Positions 8,241 through 17,361 of a DNA stretch of 64,000 nucleotides are shown here, piece after piece; the first letter of the stretch is position 1, and every line of letters begins with the position of its first letter. The DNA is taken from positions 62,001-126,000 of the forward strand of contig JABSSL010000012.1 of NCBI GenBank assembly GCA_013214355.1, in the 5' to 3' direction. The notes under the pieces were generated by a model. The model had not been told where the DNA came from. It ran no database searches and was given only the letters and a program-made list of their open reading frames with translations. Made by a program: the position numbers and the translations under genes. This stretch comes from Saprospiraceae bacterium. GTDB lineage: Bacteria; Bacteroidota; Bacteroidia; Chitinophagales; Saprospiraceae.

Positions 8241-10076
8241 TTAGGAGATTTGATCTTTTGAGGGTAGAGGCATATTGATGGTGATTCGGGTTCCTTGATT
8301 TGGGGTAGAGTGGATAAATAAGCGCCCGTTAATGAAATTGACGCGTTCTCGCATAAAGGAGATCCCCATTCCAGAGCCATCTTCGGCTATCTTACGTTTG
8401 GGGTTTTGTACATCGAATCCTCGACCATCATCGTCAACCAGGATACTGAGAATTTCCTCACTATGTGATAGTGTGATTAGGATATAATTTGATTCTGCAT
8501 ACTTAATGGCATTGTTAACGGCTTCCTGGGTGATCCGATAGAGGTTGGTTTCGGTAATAGAATCGAAGCGTTGACTGAAATTTGTTCGATTTTCAAATAG
8601 GATCTGTTTGCCGGTAAGTTTGCTCAATTCGCTAGCCAGTTTTTGTAGACCAGGACTAATGCCATAATCGGAGAGTTCCGGAGGAGTAAGGTTGAAGGTG
8701 GCGATCCTAACGCCTCTAATCAGCCCAGTCGCAATATCGTTGATCTCGGCTAACTTGTCTTTAGCTTCGGTAAGTTGCTGTAGGTTGATGGATTGGAGAT
8801 TAAACCGTAAGGCCGTGAGCATTTGACCGATACCGTCATGCATGTCCCGAGCGATTCGTTTCCGCTCTTCTTCCTGAGCTTCAATAACCTGTGAGGAGAG
8901 GATCTTTTGCTGTTGAATTTTTTCTTGAAATTGTTTCTCCTTGAGTTCGTCAATCTCTATTTGGGCTCTTTTTCGAGAGGTAATGTTGGAGCAGAGAATA
9001 AGTAAGTCTTGCTTAACACCACTCCTGTTAACGGGTACGATGGACATTTCCAACCAGAGGCGATCATTCTTATGGGTGGTTAACTCGATCTCACCATTCC
9101 ATATAGCAGAAGTCGTACTTTTTAGCAAGGTTTGTAAATACTCCTGTTCTCCTTCGTTGGCGCTCATCAAATCTGCCAATGCTCCCCGCGTTTCTTCCTC
9201 CTCAATGCCCAATAAATCTCTAAACTTCTTGCTAAGGTAAACCACCTTACCATCGGTGGTCGCACTTGCGAATAAGGCAGCCTGATCCACTGCAAAATTC
9301 AAGGCACGTAGTTCATTCAAGGATTGCTCCTTGGCGCGATACAGCTCCTCGACTTCACGGGCCATGGTTTTGGCCTCCGTCTCCGCCTTTACCAGATTAC
9401 CAATCGTATGTTGCATGCGGACGGCGGCGGGTCTAAACAGAAAAAATAGTTCCGCTACGAGTATAGCCAAGGCGATGAATAGCAATAGGAGTTCAATTCG
9501 CCTCAACTGGTGAATCTTACGAGTAGCTTCTTTATCATATTGAGCTACGATCTGGTCCATTTGCTTAAGAAATGGCCCTTCATTGATCAGCAACTGTTCT
9601 AGTAAAGGTGGTAGCTGATCAGCCTGCCCTGGCTGATTAACTCCCTGTAGCACTCCTTGAATGCTTTGGACCATGTTATCGTAGTAAGGACTAATCTGGC
9701 GGAACATCTCTTCAATGGCGGGACTATTAGACTTGGTTGTACCGGCGCGGAGATCCTCATGTGCGCCTTGCCATAGTTGCAGTGTTTGTTGAAGGTTCTG
9801 TACAGAGAGGGGAGGGTTCTGGTAGTTGGCCTCACTAAGTAGCAGCACCTCCTTAACCAGCTTTTGACTTAGCATTCTTTGCCGACCTGCAACATTGACA
9901 ATGTGGGAGTCTCCTAGTTGAGCCTGGAGGTGACTCTGTACCAACAGCTGACTTATAATGATGGACAAAGCTATAGCGCTTAGCGCAATAATGTAGAGCC
10001 GACTCAACCGACGGAAGGTAGTTTGCTCTAAAGACTTATTTCCTTTTTGCGGATCGCTTTGGCCTGCTTGCATCAA
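8241..10076 (-). CDS. Sensor histidine kinase: PilJ/NIT-type N-terminal sensor, PAS domain, HisKA_3/HATPase
   Basis: Two TM segments flanking a domain containing VNVAGRQRMLSQKLVKE; PAS-like region; RKRIARDMHDGIGQMLTALRFNL (HisKA_3); DDDGRGFDVQN...GSGMGISFMRERV (HATPase). Confidence 0.9.
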   Translation of the reverse strand: MMQAGQSDPQKGNKSLEQTTFRRLSRLYIIALSAIALSIIISQLLVQSHLQAQLGDSHIVNVAGRQRMLSQKLVKEVLLLSEANYQNPPLSVQNLQQTLQLWQGAHEDLRAGTTKSNSPAIEEMFRQISPYYDNMVQSIQGVLQGVNQPGQADQLPPLLEQLLINEGPFLKQMDQIVAQYDKEATRKIHQLRRIELLLLFIALAILVAELFFLFRPAAVRMQHTIGNLVKAETEAKTMAREVEELYRAKEQSLNELRALNFAVDQAALFASATTDGKVVYLSKKFRDLLGIEEEETRGALADLMSANEGEQEYLQTLLKSTTSAIWNGEIELTTHKNDRLWLEMSIVPVNRSGVKQDLLILCSNITSRKRAQIEIDELKEKQFQEKIQQQKILSSQVIEAQEEERKRIARDMHDGIGQMLTALRFNLQSINLQQLTEAKDKLAEINDIATGLIRGVRIATFNLTPPELSDYGISPGLQKLASELSKLTGKQILFENRTNFSQRFDSITETNLYRITQEAVNNAIKYAESNYILITLSHSEEILSILVDDDGRGFDVQNPKRKIAEDGSGMGISFMRERVNFINGRLFIHSTPNQGTRITINMPLPSKDQIS

Positions 10077-10121
10077 GATAAGTTAAGGAATAGTTGGAAT
10101 TCCAAAAATAGAAAACTGAAA

Positions 10122-10499
10122 CTACTCCTTGAATCCAATATATACTTTTCCGTCCTGCACTTTGACTGGATACGTAGCAATGGAGGGGAGATCGCCATTT
10201 AAATTCTCTCCTGTTTCAAGCGAGAAAGTCTTTTTATGTAGCGCACAGGCTACTTTAGGAACACCGTTTTCATCCCCTAATAGCCCACGAGAAAGTACCA
10301 TTTCTAGCTTGTGTGGACATAGATTTTGGCAGGCGTACCATTGCCCTTTGCGTTCGAAGTAGAAGACTGCGATCTGCATGCCTTTATATTTAACGCATAC
10401 CCCGCCATTCTTGGGAAATTGATGGACAGGAGCTACTTCGTACCAATACCTAACCGATGCAAGATTGACAGATGTATATTGTGCTAATAGAGCTTCCAT
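10122..10499 (-). CDS. nirD: Nitrite reductase small subunit (Rieske-type) NirD
   Basis: CPHKLEMVLSRGLLGDENGVPKVACALHKKTFSLETGENL, Rieske-like fold, adjacent to nirB. Confidence 0.88.
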   Translation of the reverse strand: MEALLAQYTSVNLASVRYWYEVAPVHQFPKNGGVCVKYKGMQIAVFYFERKGQWYACQNLCPHKLEMVLSRGLLGDENGVPKVACALHKKTFSLETGENLNGDLPSIATYPVKVQDGKVYIGFKE

Positions 10500-10544
10500 T
10501 TCTGAAAATTTTAAGTTGGAAATGTGACCAAGAGTGACTTGAGC

Positions 10545-13052
10545 TTACCAGGGTTTTGGCATCTTTTGATCTCGCAGCGGGACAAAGGTGAGGTTGTCAT
10601 CGCTATCCTCTGAATTGATGAAATGGCGGAACCGCTGCTTTAATTCCGGGTTGTCTACGACCTGTTTCCATTCGCATTGGTAGGTATTTACTAATGCTCC
10701 CATTTGCTCCTCTAGTTCTTCAGCAATTCCTAAGGAATCCTGTATGACCACTTGTTTTAGGTAGTCTATGCCTCCTTCGAGTTGTTCTAGCCAAGCGGCG
10801 GTGCGCGTTAAAGGAGCAGCTGTTTTGATGTAGAACATAAGGAAGCGGTCGATGTACTTGATGCAAGTGGCGTTATCGATGTTTTCGGCGAGTAGTAGCG
10901 CATGCTTGGGTTTAGCACCTCCATTTCCACAGACATAAAGATTCCAGCCTTCCTCCGTAGCAATCACGCCAAAGTCTTTGCAGCGGGCTTCCGCACATTC
11001 TCGAATACAACCTGATACTCCGCCCTTGAGCTTATGCGGCGCCCGAATGCCTTTATAGCGATTCTCTAATTCCACCGCAAAACTCACACTTTCATCCATT
11101 CCGAATCTACACCAGGTGGAACCCACACAACTCTTTACAGTCCTGAGGGCCTTGCCATAGGCATGGCCACTCTCAAACCCTGCTGCAATCAACTCTTCCC
11201 AGATTTGAGGAAGATCATTGAGCTTGGCGCCAAACATATCGATACGTTGTCCGCCGGTGATCTTGGTATAGAGGTCGTACTTCTGAGCCACTTTGCCCAT
11301 GGCGATCAGCTTCTCTGGGGTGATTTCGCCACCAGGAACGCGCGGTACAATAGAGTAGGTACCATTGCGCTGGATATTGGCTAAGAAGCGATCATTGGTA
11401 TCTTGAATGGTTTCTTGTTTGACTGCGGTTTCATTGTAAAGACTGGCGAAAATAGAAGCCAGGGCTGGCTTACATTGCTCACAGCCATCTCCATGTCCAA
11501 GTTCATCCAGGGCTTGATCGTAGCTTTCTATCCCTTTGATACTAATGAGATCAAACAATTCTCTTCGACTATAGGGGAAGTGTTCACAAATATGTGCTTT
11601 GACGGACTTACCCATCGACTTCAAAGTTTCTCGGAGTAAGTCATTTACCATGGGTTTGCAGCCACCGCAACCCGTGCTAGCTTTTGTTTCCTTGCAGAGT
11701 CCCTTGATGGTTTCACAACCTTTTTCTCCAATGGCCTCTATCAGGTCGCCTTTTGTTACAGACTCACAAGCACAGATCAAGGCTTGATCTGGCAGATCCA
11801 TGACGCCTCCCATGGCAGCTCCTTCTCCGTTTCTTGGCCCAAGAATTAGATCTTCCGGGTGAGGGGGCAAAGGCATTTCCAATTGGGTCATCTGGAGCAG
11901 CATATTGTAATCTGCTGCATCTCCTATCAAAATTCCGCCTAGCAGTTTCTGCCCGTCCAGAGAGACATTAATTCTTTTATAGAGTCCTTTGTTTTTATCC
12001 TCATAGACAATAGCTCGGCTTTCTTGTAGCTCACCCATAGCATCCCCGAAACTAGCCACATCAACACCAATTAATTTGAGTTTAGTGGACATATCAATCT
12101 CTCCCTCCATAGCTTTATCTTCTTGCAAGAGCTGAGCCACGCAAATATCTGCCATGTCATAGCCTGGGGCTACTAATCCGTAAATCTTTTCCTGATATAA
12201 AGCCACTTCTCCGATCGCGTAAACAGCTGGAGCAGAAGTTTGCATCTTATCGTTGACCTGAACGCCTCCTCGAGGACCTATCTCAATCTTTGCTTCACGT
12301 GCCAATTCATCACGGGGACGAATACCGGCGGATATCACCAACATAGAAGTGCTATGTGACTCACCATCCGCGAAGTGCATTTCTTCTATCCGTCCATCCC
12401 CAGTAATGTCAGTAGTTGATTTGGATGTCAAGACCTCGATACCTAAACCTTCGATAGTGGTCTGGAGCATTTTGGCACCTGCCTCATCCAATTGTCGCGG
12501 CATTAGCCGTGGCGCGAATTCTATCACACTGGGTTCCATGTCTAGGTCTAGGAGTGCCTTGGCTGCTTCTAGGCCTAAGAGCCCTCCGCCTAGTACGGAG
12601 GCTTTGAAGGAACCTCCTTTTTTCATTTTCTCGCCGTAAGCAATAATGGCATCTAGGTCTTCAATGGTTCGATAGACAAAGACTCCATTTTTATGTACAC
12701 CAGGAATTGGGGGTACAAAGGGAGAAGATCCAGTAGCTAAGACCAGATAGTCGTAGGAAGCTTGGTTTCCTTTATGCGTGCTTATGGTTTTCTTCCTTGT
12801 TGAAATGGCGGTGACCAACTCTCCTGTGCATAGCTCAATGCCGTTTTCCTCGTACCATTCCTGTGGAGCTAGGATCAAGTTTTCTTCCGCTTGTTTTTCA
12901 AAGTATTCACTCAAATGGACTCGATCGTATGCTGGACGAGGTTCTTCTCCAAATACCGTTATATCAAATTGTTCAGCGGCTTTTGCTACTAATTTTTCAC
13001 AAAATTTATAACCGACCATTCCGTTACCAATGACAATTACCTTTTTCTTCAT
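10545..13052 (-). CDS. nirB: Nitrite reductase [NAD(P)H] large subunit NirB
   Basis: FAD/NAD domain (VIGNGMVGYKFCE...), BFD-like 2Fe-2S cysteines (CACESV...GCGGCKP), siroheme/4Fe-4S cysteines (CVGSTWCRFG...SGCIRECAEA), 835 aa. Confidence 0.95.
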   Translation of the reverse strand: MKKKVIVIGNGMVGYKFCEKLVAKAAEQFDITVFGEEPRPAYDRVHLSEYFEKQAEENLILAPQEWYEENGIELCTGELVTAISTRKKTISTHKGNQASYDYLVLATGSSPFVPPIPGVHKNGVFVYRTIEDLDAIIAYGEKMKKGGSFKASVLGGGLLGLEAAKALLDLDMEPSVIEFAPRLMPRQLDEAGAKMLQTTIEGLGIEVLTSKSTTDITGDGRIEEMHFADGESHSTSMLVISAGIRPRDELAREAKIEIGPRGGVQVNDKMQTSAPAVYAIGEVALYQEKIYGLVAPGYDMADICVAQLLQEDKAMEGEIDMSTKLKLIGVDVASFGDAMGELQESRAIVYEDKNKGLYKRINVSLDGQKLLGGILIGDAADYNMLLQMTQLEMPLPPHPEDLILGPRNGEGAAMGGVMDLPDQALICACESVTKGDLIEAIGEKGCETIKGLCKETKASTGCGGCKPMVNDLLRETLKSMGKSVKAHICEHFPYSRRELFDLISIKGIESYDQALDELGHGDGCEQCKPALASIFASLYNETAVKQETIQDTNDRFLANIQRNGTYSIVPRVPGGEITPEKLIAMGKVAQKYDLYTKITGGQRIDMFGAKLNDLPQIWEELIAAGFESGHAYGKALRTVKSCVGSTWCRFGMDESVSFAVELENRYKGIRAPHKLKGGVSGCIRECAEARCKDFGVIATEEGWNLYVCGNGGAKPKHALLLAENIDNATCIKYIDRFLMFYIKTAAPLTRTAAWLEQLEGGIDYLKQVVIQDSLGIAEELEEQMGALVNTYQCEWKQVVDNPELKQRFRHFINSEDSDDNLTFVPLRDQKMPKPW

Positions 13053-13080
13053 ATTAGGTACTTTTTAATCATTTACATGC

Positions 13081-13118
13081 CAAAACTAAGCAATTATACT
13101 TAAAAATACTTAGTTTTG
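13081..13118. promoter_or_regulatory. Perfect inverted repeat CAAAACTAAG-N18-CTTAGTTTTG in the nirB/SUMT divergent promoter region
   Basis: 10/10 complementary arms (13081-13090 and 13109-13118); spacer region carries ATACTTA direct repeats at 13096 and 13106 (10-bp period). Confidence 0.5.
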
Positions 13119-13122
13119 AATT

Positions 13123-13953
13123 ATGAAATACGTAAAAAATACTGATTTTTTGAATTTGCCGCGCCTCAGTCTAATAGGGGCAGGGCCTGGAGATCCGGAA
13201 TTAATTAGCCGAAAAGGATACCGATTATTGCAAGAAGCGGATGTCGTATTATATGATGCTTTAGTGAGTCAGGAATTGCTTGATGAGTTACCGCAAAACG
13301 TGCATAAAGTCTATGTGGGTAAAAGATGCGGCCAGCATTCCTGGACTCAGGATGAGATTAATCAGTTTTTAGTAGACTGTGCCTTTAGATATGGTCACGT
13401 GGTTCGCTTGAAGGGGGGAGATCCTTTTGTGTTTGGTAGAGGGCATGAGGAACTGCAGTTTGCACAAGCTTACGGAATACCGGTAGAGGTAGTTCCTGGA
13501 ATTAGCAGTGCAATCGCCGGGCCCGCTAGTGTCGGAATTCCGGTAACGCATCGAGGAATAAGCAATAGCTTTTGGGTCGTCACTGCCACCACTAGAAAAC
13601 ATCAAATCTCCAAAGACCTAAAACTGGCTGCTCAATCCTCTTCCACCCTGGTGATCTTAATGGGGACCAGGAAGCTGTCTAACATTGTACAACTCGTATT
13701 GCAGCATCGCCCAGTCGAGACGCCTGTAGGTTTGATAGAGTCTGCTACTTTGCCTCATGCTAGGACCATCCTCGGGAATCTTGGAGAAATAGAAAAACTC
13801 GCAGTAGAGCAACAATTTAGTGCACCTGGAATAATTGTAGTCGGGGAGGTAGCAGGTTTACATCCATTTTTTCAAGATAAAAGAAGACGCGATACGCCAT
13901 TTATGAATCAACCTGAGCAAGCGGTGCAATCCTCCAGCTCGATCGCGAAATAA
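13123..13953 (+). CDS. cobA: Uroporphyrinogen-III C-methyltransferase (SUMT)
   Basis: LSLIGAGPGDPELISRKGYRLLQEADVVLYDALV; VRLKGGDPFVFGRGHEE; VEVVPGISSAIAGPASVGIPVTHRG. Confidence 0.95.
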   Translation: MKYVKNTDFLNLPRLSLIGAGPGDPELISRKGYRLLQEADVVLYDALVSQELLDELPQNVHKVYVGKRCGQHSWTQDEINQFLVDCAFRYGHVVRLKGGDPFVFGRGHEELQFAQAYGIPVEVVPGISSAIAGPASVGIPVTHRGISNSFWVVTATTRKHQISKDLKLAAQSSSTLVILMGTRKLSNIVQLVLQHRPVETPVGLIESATLPHARTILGNLGEIEKLAVEQQFSAPGIIVVGEVAGLHPFFQDKRRRDTPFMNQPEQAVQSSSSIAK

Positions 13954-14066
13954 GGAACCTCCTGAGTCATAAATCAGCAGTAAGCAGTTGTATTGAGCCT
14001 CATCTTCTGGCCATGACTGTAAGTTTGTCCAGACTTTTACTTAAGTTTGGTTAAACGACTACTAGT

Positions 14067-14867
14067 ATGAAATCAAAACTACTCTTTCTTTGCTTGGCAC
14101 TGTTGACCCTCAGCTGTACAAGTGAAACACCAGCAACTGAGAACAGCACACCACAGGATCCCTTGGCACATATCACTGACGGAGAAGTGAAAAGAGTCCT
14201 CACCGCGGCCATGGATAAGGCGGGTGGACTAGATCGGTGGAATAAGCTAGCCTCTTTGCAGTTTACTAAAGACTACTCCTTATTATTAGAATCAGGTGAG
14301 GTAGAAAATGCCGCTTTCCAGCAACATCTCTACACTTTTGGTACAAACCCAACTGTTGATATCAGATGGGAAAAGGAGGGAAAGACGAATGCGATCCATT
14401 TCAAAGAAGGTCAATACCAGAAATTATTGAACGATGCGCCAGATACGTCCATGGCCCAACAATCCGTCATCAACACCGTCCTCAGCGCTACTTTTGTGGT
14501 GAGTATTCCCTTTAAATTATTGGATGAGGGTGTTCAGTTGTCTTATAGTGGCCTAGATACACTAGCCAATGGAAAGGTGGTAGAGGTATTACAAGCCTCC
14601 TATGATCCCGAGGAACACGCTGAGCATAGTACGCCTGATATTTGGAAGCATTATTATGACGCAGAGGACTTCACCTTCTTAGCTTACATGGTCCAACATG
14701 CAGACCATTACAGCTACGTCGAAAATCAGAGCTTCCACGAAGTAGAAGGATTCTTGTTGCCGAAAACGCGAAAGAGCTATCGAGTGGACGAAGATAGAAA
14801 TCTGCTTTATCTACGAGCAGATTATGCCTACGATGATTATAGTTTGGAATGGTCGACAGCTGATTAA
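14067..14867 (+). CDS. Lipoprotein of unknown function (DUF6503-like)
   Basis: Signal peptide with lipobox LTLSC; overall pattern resembles Bacteroidota DUF6503 proteins. Confidence 0.6.
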   Translation: MKSKLLFLCLALLTLSCTSETPATENSTPQDPLAHITDGEVKRVLTAAMDKAGGLDRWNKLASLQFTKDYSLLLESGEVENAAFQQHLYTFGTNPTVDIRWEKEGKTNAIHFKEGQYQKLLNDAPDTSMAQQSVINTVLSATFVVSIPFKLLDEGVQLSYSGLDTLANGKVVEVLQASYDPEEHAEHSTPDIWKHYYDAEDFTFLAYMVQHADHYSYVENQSFHEVEGFLLPKTRKSYRVDEDRNLLYLRADYAYDDYSLEWSTAD

Positions 14868-14873
14868 ATTATG

Positions 14874-17252
14874 CTAAGCGGGAAATCGAATAGGGTCGCT
14901 TTCTTGCATCATTTGATACACTTTCCAGAAAACATCAATTGTGCTAGGTTTGGAGAAGTAATCTCCATCATCACCGAAGGCAGGACGATGCGCTTTTGCT
15001 GTTAGAGTAGCTGGGGGCGAATCTAGGTATTGGTAGCCTCCTTGTTCTTCCAGGACTTGTTGAAGCATAAAGGCACTGGCCCCTCCAGGAACATCCTCAT
15101 CTAGAAACAAAATACGGTTTGTTTTTTGGAGTGAATGTAGGATACGATGTTCCAGGTCAAACGGTAATAGCGTTTGCACATCAATCAATTCGACCTGTAT
15201 TCCTTTATCTGCAAGTAACGGGAGTGCTGCTTGGGCAATTCGAACACAACTGCCATAGGTTACCAAGGTCAAGTCATGCCCATCCTGTAATACCTCAGGC
15301 GTGCCCAGAGCCACTCTGAAGTTATCCAGGTTGTCTGGGAGTCGTTCCTTAACCCGGTATCCATTCAGGCATTCGATTAGAATGGCAGGGTCATCAGATT
15401 GCAGTAGCGTCTGATACATTCCGGCCGCCTGTACCATATTGCGTGGGACTAAAACATAAATCCCTCTCATAGAATGTAATAACATGCCCAAGGGAGATCC
15501 CGAATGCCAAATACCTTCCAAGCGATGACCACGAGTGCGTATTATGGTAGGGGCTATTTGAGTGCCCTTGGTGCGATAGCGTAGCGTAGCCAGATCATCG
15601 GTGAGCGGGGAGAAGGCATATGCGAGATAATCTAGATACTGTAATTCAGCGATAGGTCTAAGGCCGCGCATGGCTAGCCCAATACCTTGTCCGGCGATGG
15701 TCCATTCCCGGATCCCGGTATCGAATATTCGTTCTTCTCCATACTTTGCCTGTAGCCCTGCAAAAGCCTGATTCACCCCTCCAATTTGACCAACATCCTC
15801 ACCAAAGGCTAGTAGATTGGGATACTGGGCCAAGGCCTGATCGAAGAAATGGTTTAGGATTTCGTGACCATTTAGGCTGGGTGAGGATTCTGAGTATTGG
15901 GCGGGAATGGGAGCAACTTGCAGGGCAGAGCGTGGCGTATCACTATGAAGGTGGGTGGAGTATCTGGCTTTGCCTTCCTTTTGAGCATCCATTATCCATT
16001 CCGTAAGCATTTTTTGGCTAGCTAGGTCTTGGCCATGAATGGCTATTTGCATCTGCCGAGCATTGTCCAAGATATGGCTCAGGGCAGGATTCTTTAGGGC
16101 GGCTAGATCCTGTGCGATATTCGACATAGCTGAGCTGTTATCCACTTCTTTAATAAGACGCTGGTAGATATCGGTAACGGTTTGCCGCATAGCTTCGACG
16201 GGTTGACTATAGGCATCCCAGGCTTTATCTCGGCACGCTTCAGCTTCTTTCTTAGCCGCTATTTGAATGGATTCTAGTTCTGCAGGACTGGCTAATCCTT
16301 CGGAAATGATCCATTGTTCAAAATGCCGATTACAATCCATTTCCTTTTCCCAAGCGAGTCGGCTGGCAGGTTTATAGCGCTCATGCGATCCTGAGGTAGA
16401 ATGTCCATATTGCTGGGTGCACTCCTGGACGTGGAATATAGCCGGAATGTGGGTCTCTCGAATCTTGGCAATGCCCGCTTTGAAAGTATCGCACAGGGCT
16501 TGGTAATCCCAGGCTTTTACCGCATAAATGTCGAGGCCTCTTCCTTGCTCATCTACCTGAAAACCAGCCAAAGCCTCGGAGATATTTTCCTTGGTCATTT
16601 GATACTTGGCAGGTACAGAAATCCCATAACCATCATCAACAACAATGTAGGCAATAGGAACTCGCATCACGCCGGCTGCATTCACAGCTTCAAAAAATAC
16701 ACCTTCTACGGCTGAGGCATCGCCAATGGTACAAAATATAACTTCATTTCCTGCTTGAGAGAACTGACCTTTCGCATCGAGTTTAGGTAGAGATCGGTAT
16801 ACTTTAGAAGCATTGGCCAAGCCTAGAGCATGAGCTACATGGCCAGCTACTGGCGAGATGGTAGAGGCTGCATTGAGGCGGTCGGTGTGGGGAAGCCAGT
16901 TTCCGTCCGAGTCTACTAAAGGTGTGCTGTAGTGATTCGTCATCTGTCGACCGCCGGAAAGCGGATCATTAATCGCATCTCCATATAGCGCCGCAAAGAA
17001 GTCTATCGGACTAGCGATCCCGAGCCTGAACATCAAGGTTTGATCCCGGTAGTAGCCCGACCAAAAATCTCCCTTTTCAAAGGTTTTAGCCAATGCAACC
17101 AGTGGGAGTTCCTTGCCCGCATTGCCGGCCCCAAACTTGGCTCGACCATTCAAAACTTCTTTGCGCAGTAAAAAACTGACCTCGCGGCTGAGGAGACAAC
17201 AATGATAATCTTGTAGGACTTCTTCTTTGGTCAACTTGGAGATGGCTTTCAT
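14874..17252 (-). CDS. 2-oxoacid dehydrogenase E1, fused alpha and beta subunits
   Basis: TPP-binding alpha part (IGDASAVEGVFFEAVNAAGVMRVPIAYIVVDDGYGIS) followed by beta part (AFGEDVGQIGGVNQAFAGLQAKYGEERIFDTGIREWTIAGQGIGLAMRGLRPIAELQY). Confidence 0.9.
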   Translation of the reverse strand: MKAISKLTKEEVLQDYHCCLLSREVSFLLRKEVLNGRAKFGAGNAGKELPLVALAKTFEKGDFWSGYYRDQTLMFRLGIASPIDFFAALYGDAINDPLSGGRQMTNHYSTPLVDSDGNWLPHTDRLNAASTISPVAGHVAHALGLANASKVYRSLPKLDAKGQFSQAGNEVIFCTIGDASAVEGVFFEAVNAAGVMRVPIAYIVVDDGYGISVPAKYQMTKENISEALAGFQVDEQGRGLDIYAVKAWDYQALCDTFKAGIAKIRETHIPAIFHVQECTQQYGHSTSGSHERYKPASRLAWEKEMDCNRHFEQWIISEGLASPAELESIQIAAKKEAEACRDKAWDAYSQPVEAMRQTVTDIYQRLIKEVDNSSAMSNIAQDLAALKNPALSHILDNARQMQIAIHGQDLASQKMLTEWIMDAQKEGKARYSTHLHSDTPRSALQVAPIPAQYSESSPSLNGHEILNHFFDQALAQYPNLLAFGEDVGQIGGVNQAFAGLQAKYGEERIFDTGIREWTIAGQGIGLAMRGLRPIAELQYLDYLAYAFSPLTDDLATLRYRTKGTQIAPTIIRTRGHRLEGIWHSGSPLGMLLHSMRGIYVLVPRNMVQAAGMYQTLLQSDDPAILIECLNGYRVKERLPDNLDNFRVALGTPEVLQDGHDLTLVTYGSCVRIAQAALPLLADKGIQVELIDVQTLLPFDLEHRILHSLQKTNRILFLDEDVPGGASAFMLQQVLEEQGGYQYLDSPPATLTAKAHRPAFGDDGDYFSKPSTIDVFWKVYQMMQESDPIRFPA

Positions 17253-17289
17253 GTAAAAAGGGATTGATGACTACCTCCAAAGCTAAGGA

Positions 17290-17330
17290 ATGAGGTTTAA
17301 ATAGAGCAATCATCAAGGCTTAAACCTCAT
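17290..17330. repeat. Inverted repeat ATGAGGTTTAA-N19-TTAAACCTCAT between the cupin-fusion and E1 genes
   Basis: 11/11 arms, extendable outward to 15/16; located 38 bp upstream of the E1 start. Confidence 0.55.
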
Positions 17331-17361
17331 CCCTTCTAAGCCAAAAAAGGTGAAATCAGTA

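Noticed and set aside
7241-13133. TACGTA as a cluster-specific regulatory motif on its own
   Set aside because: It recurs in several nitrate-cluster gaps but also in nirD, in kdsD coding sequence and upstream of tnaA; a 6-mer alone is not specific, so only the extended inverted repeats were reported.
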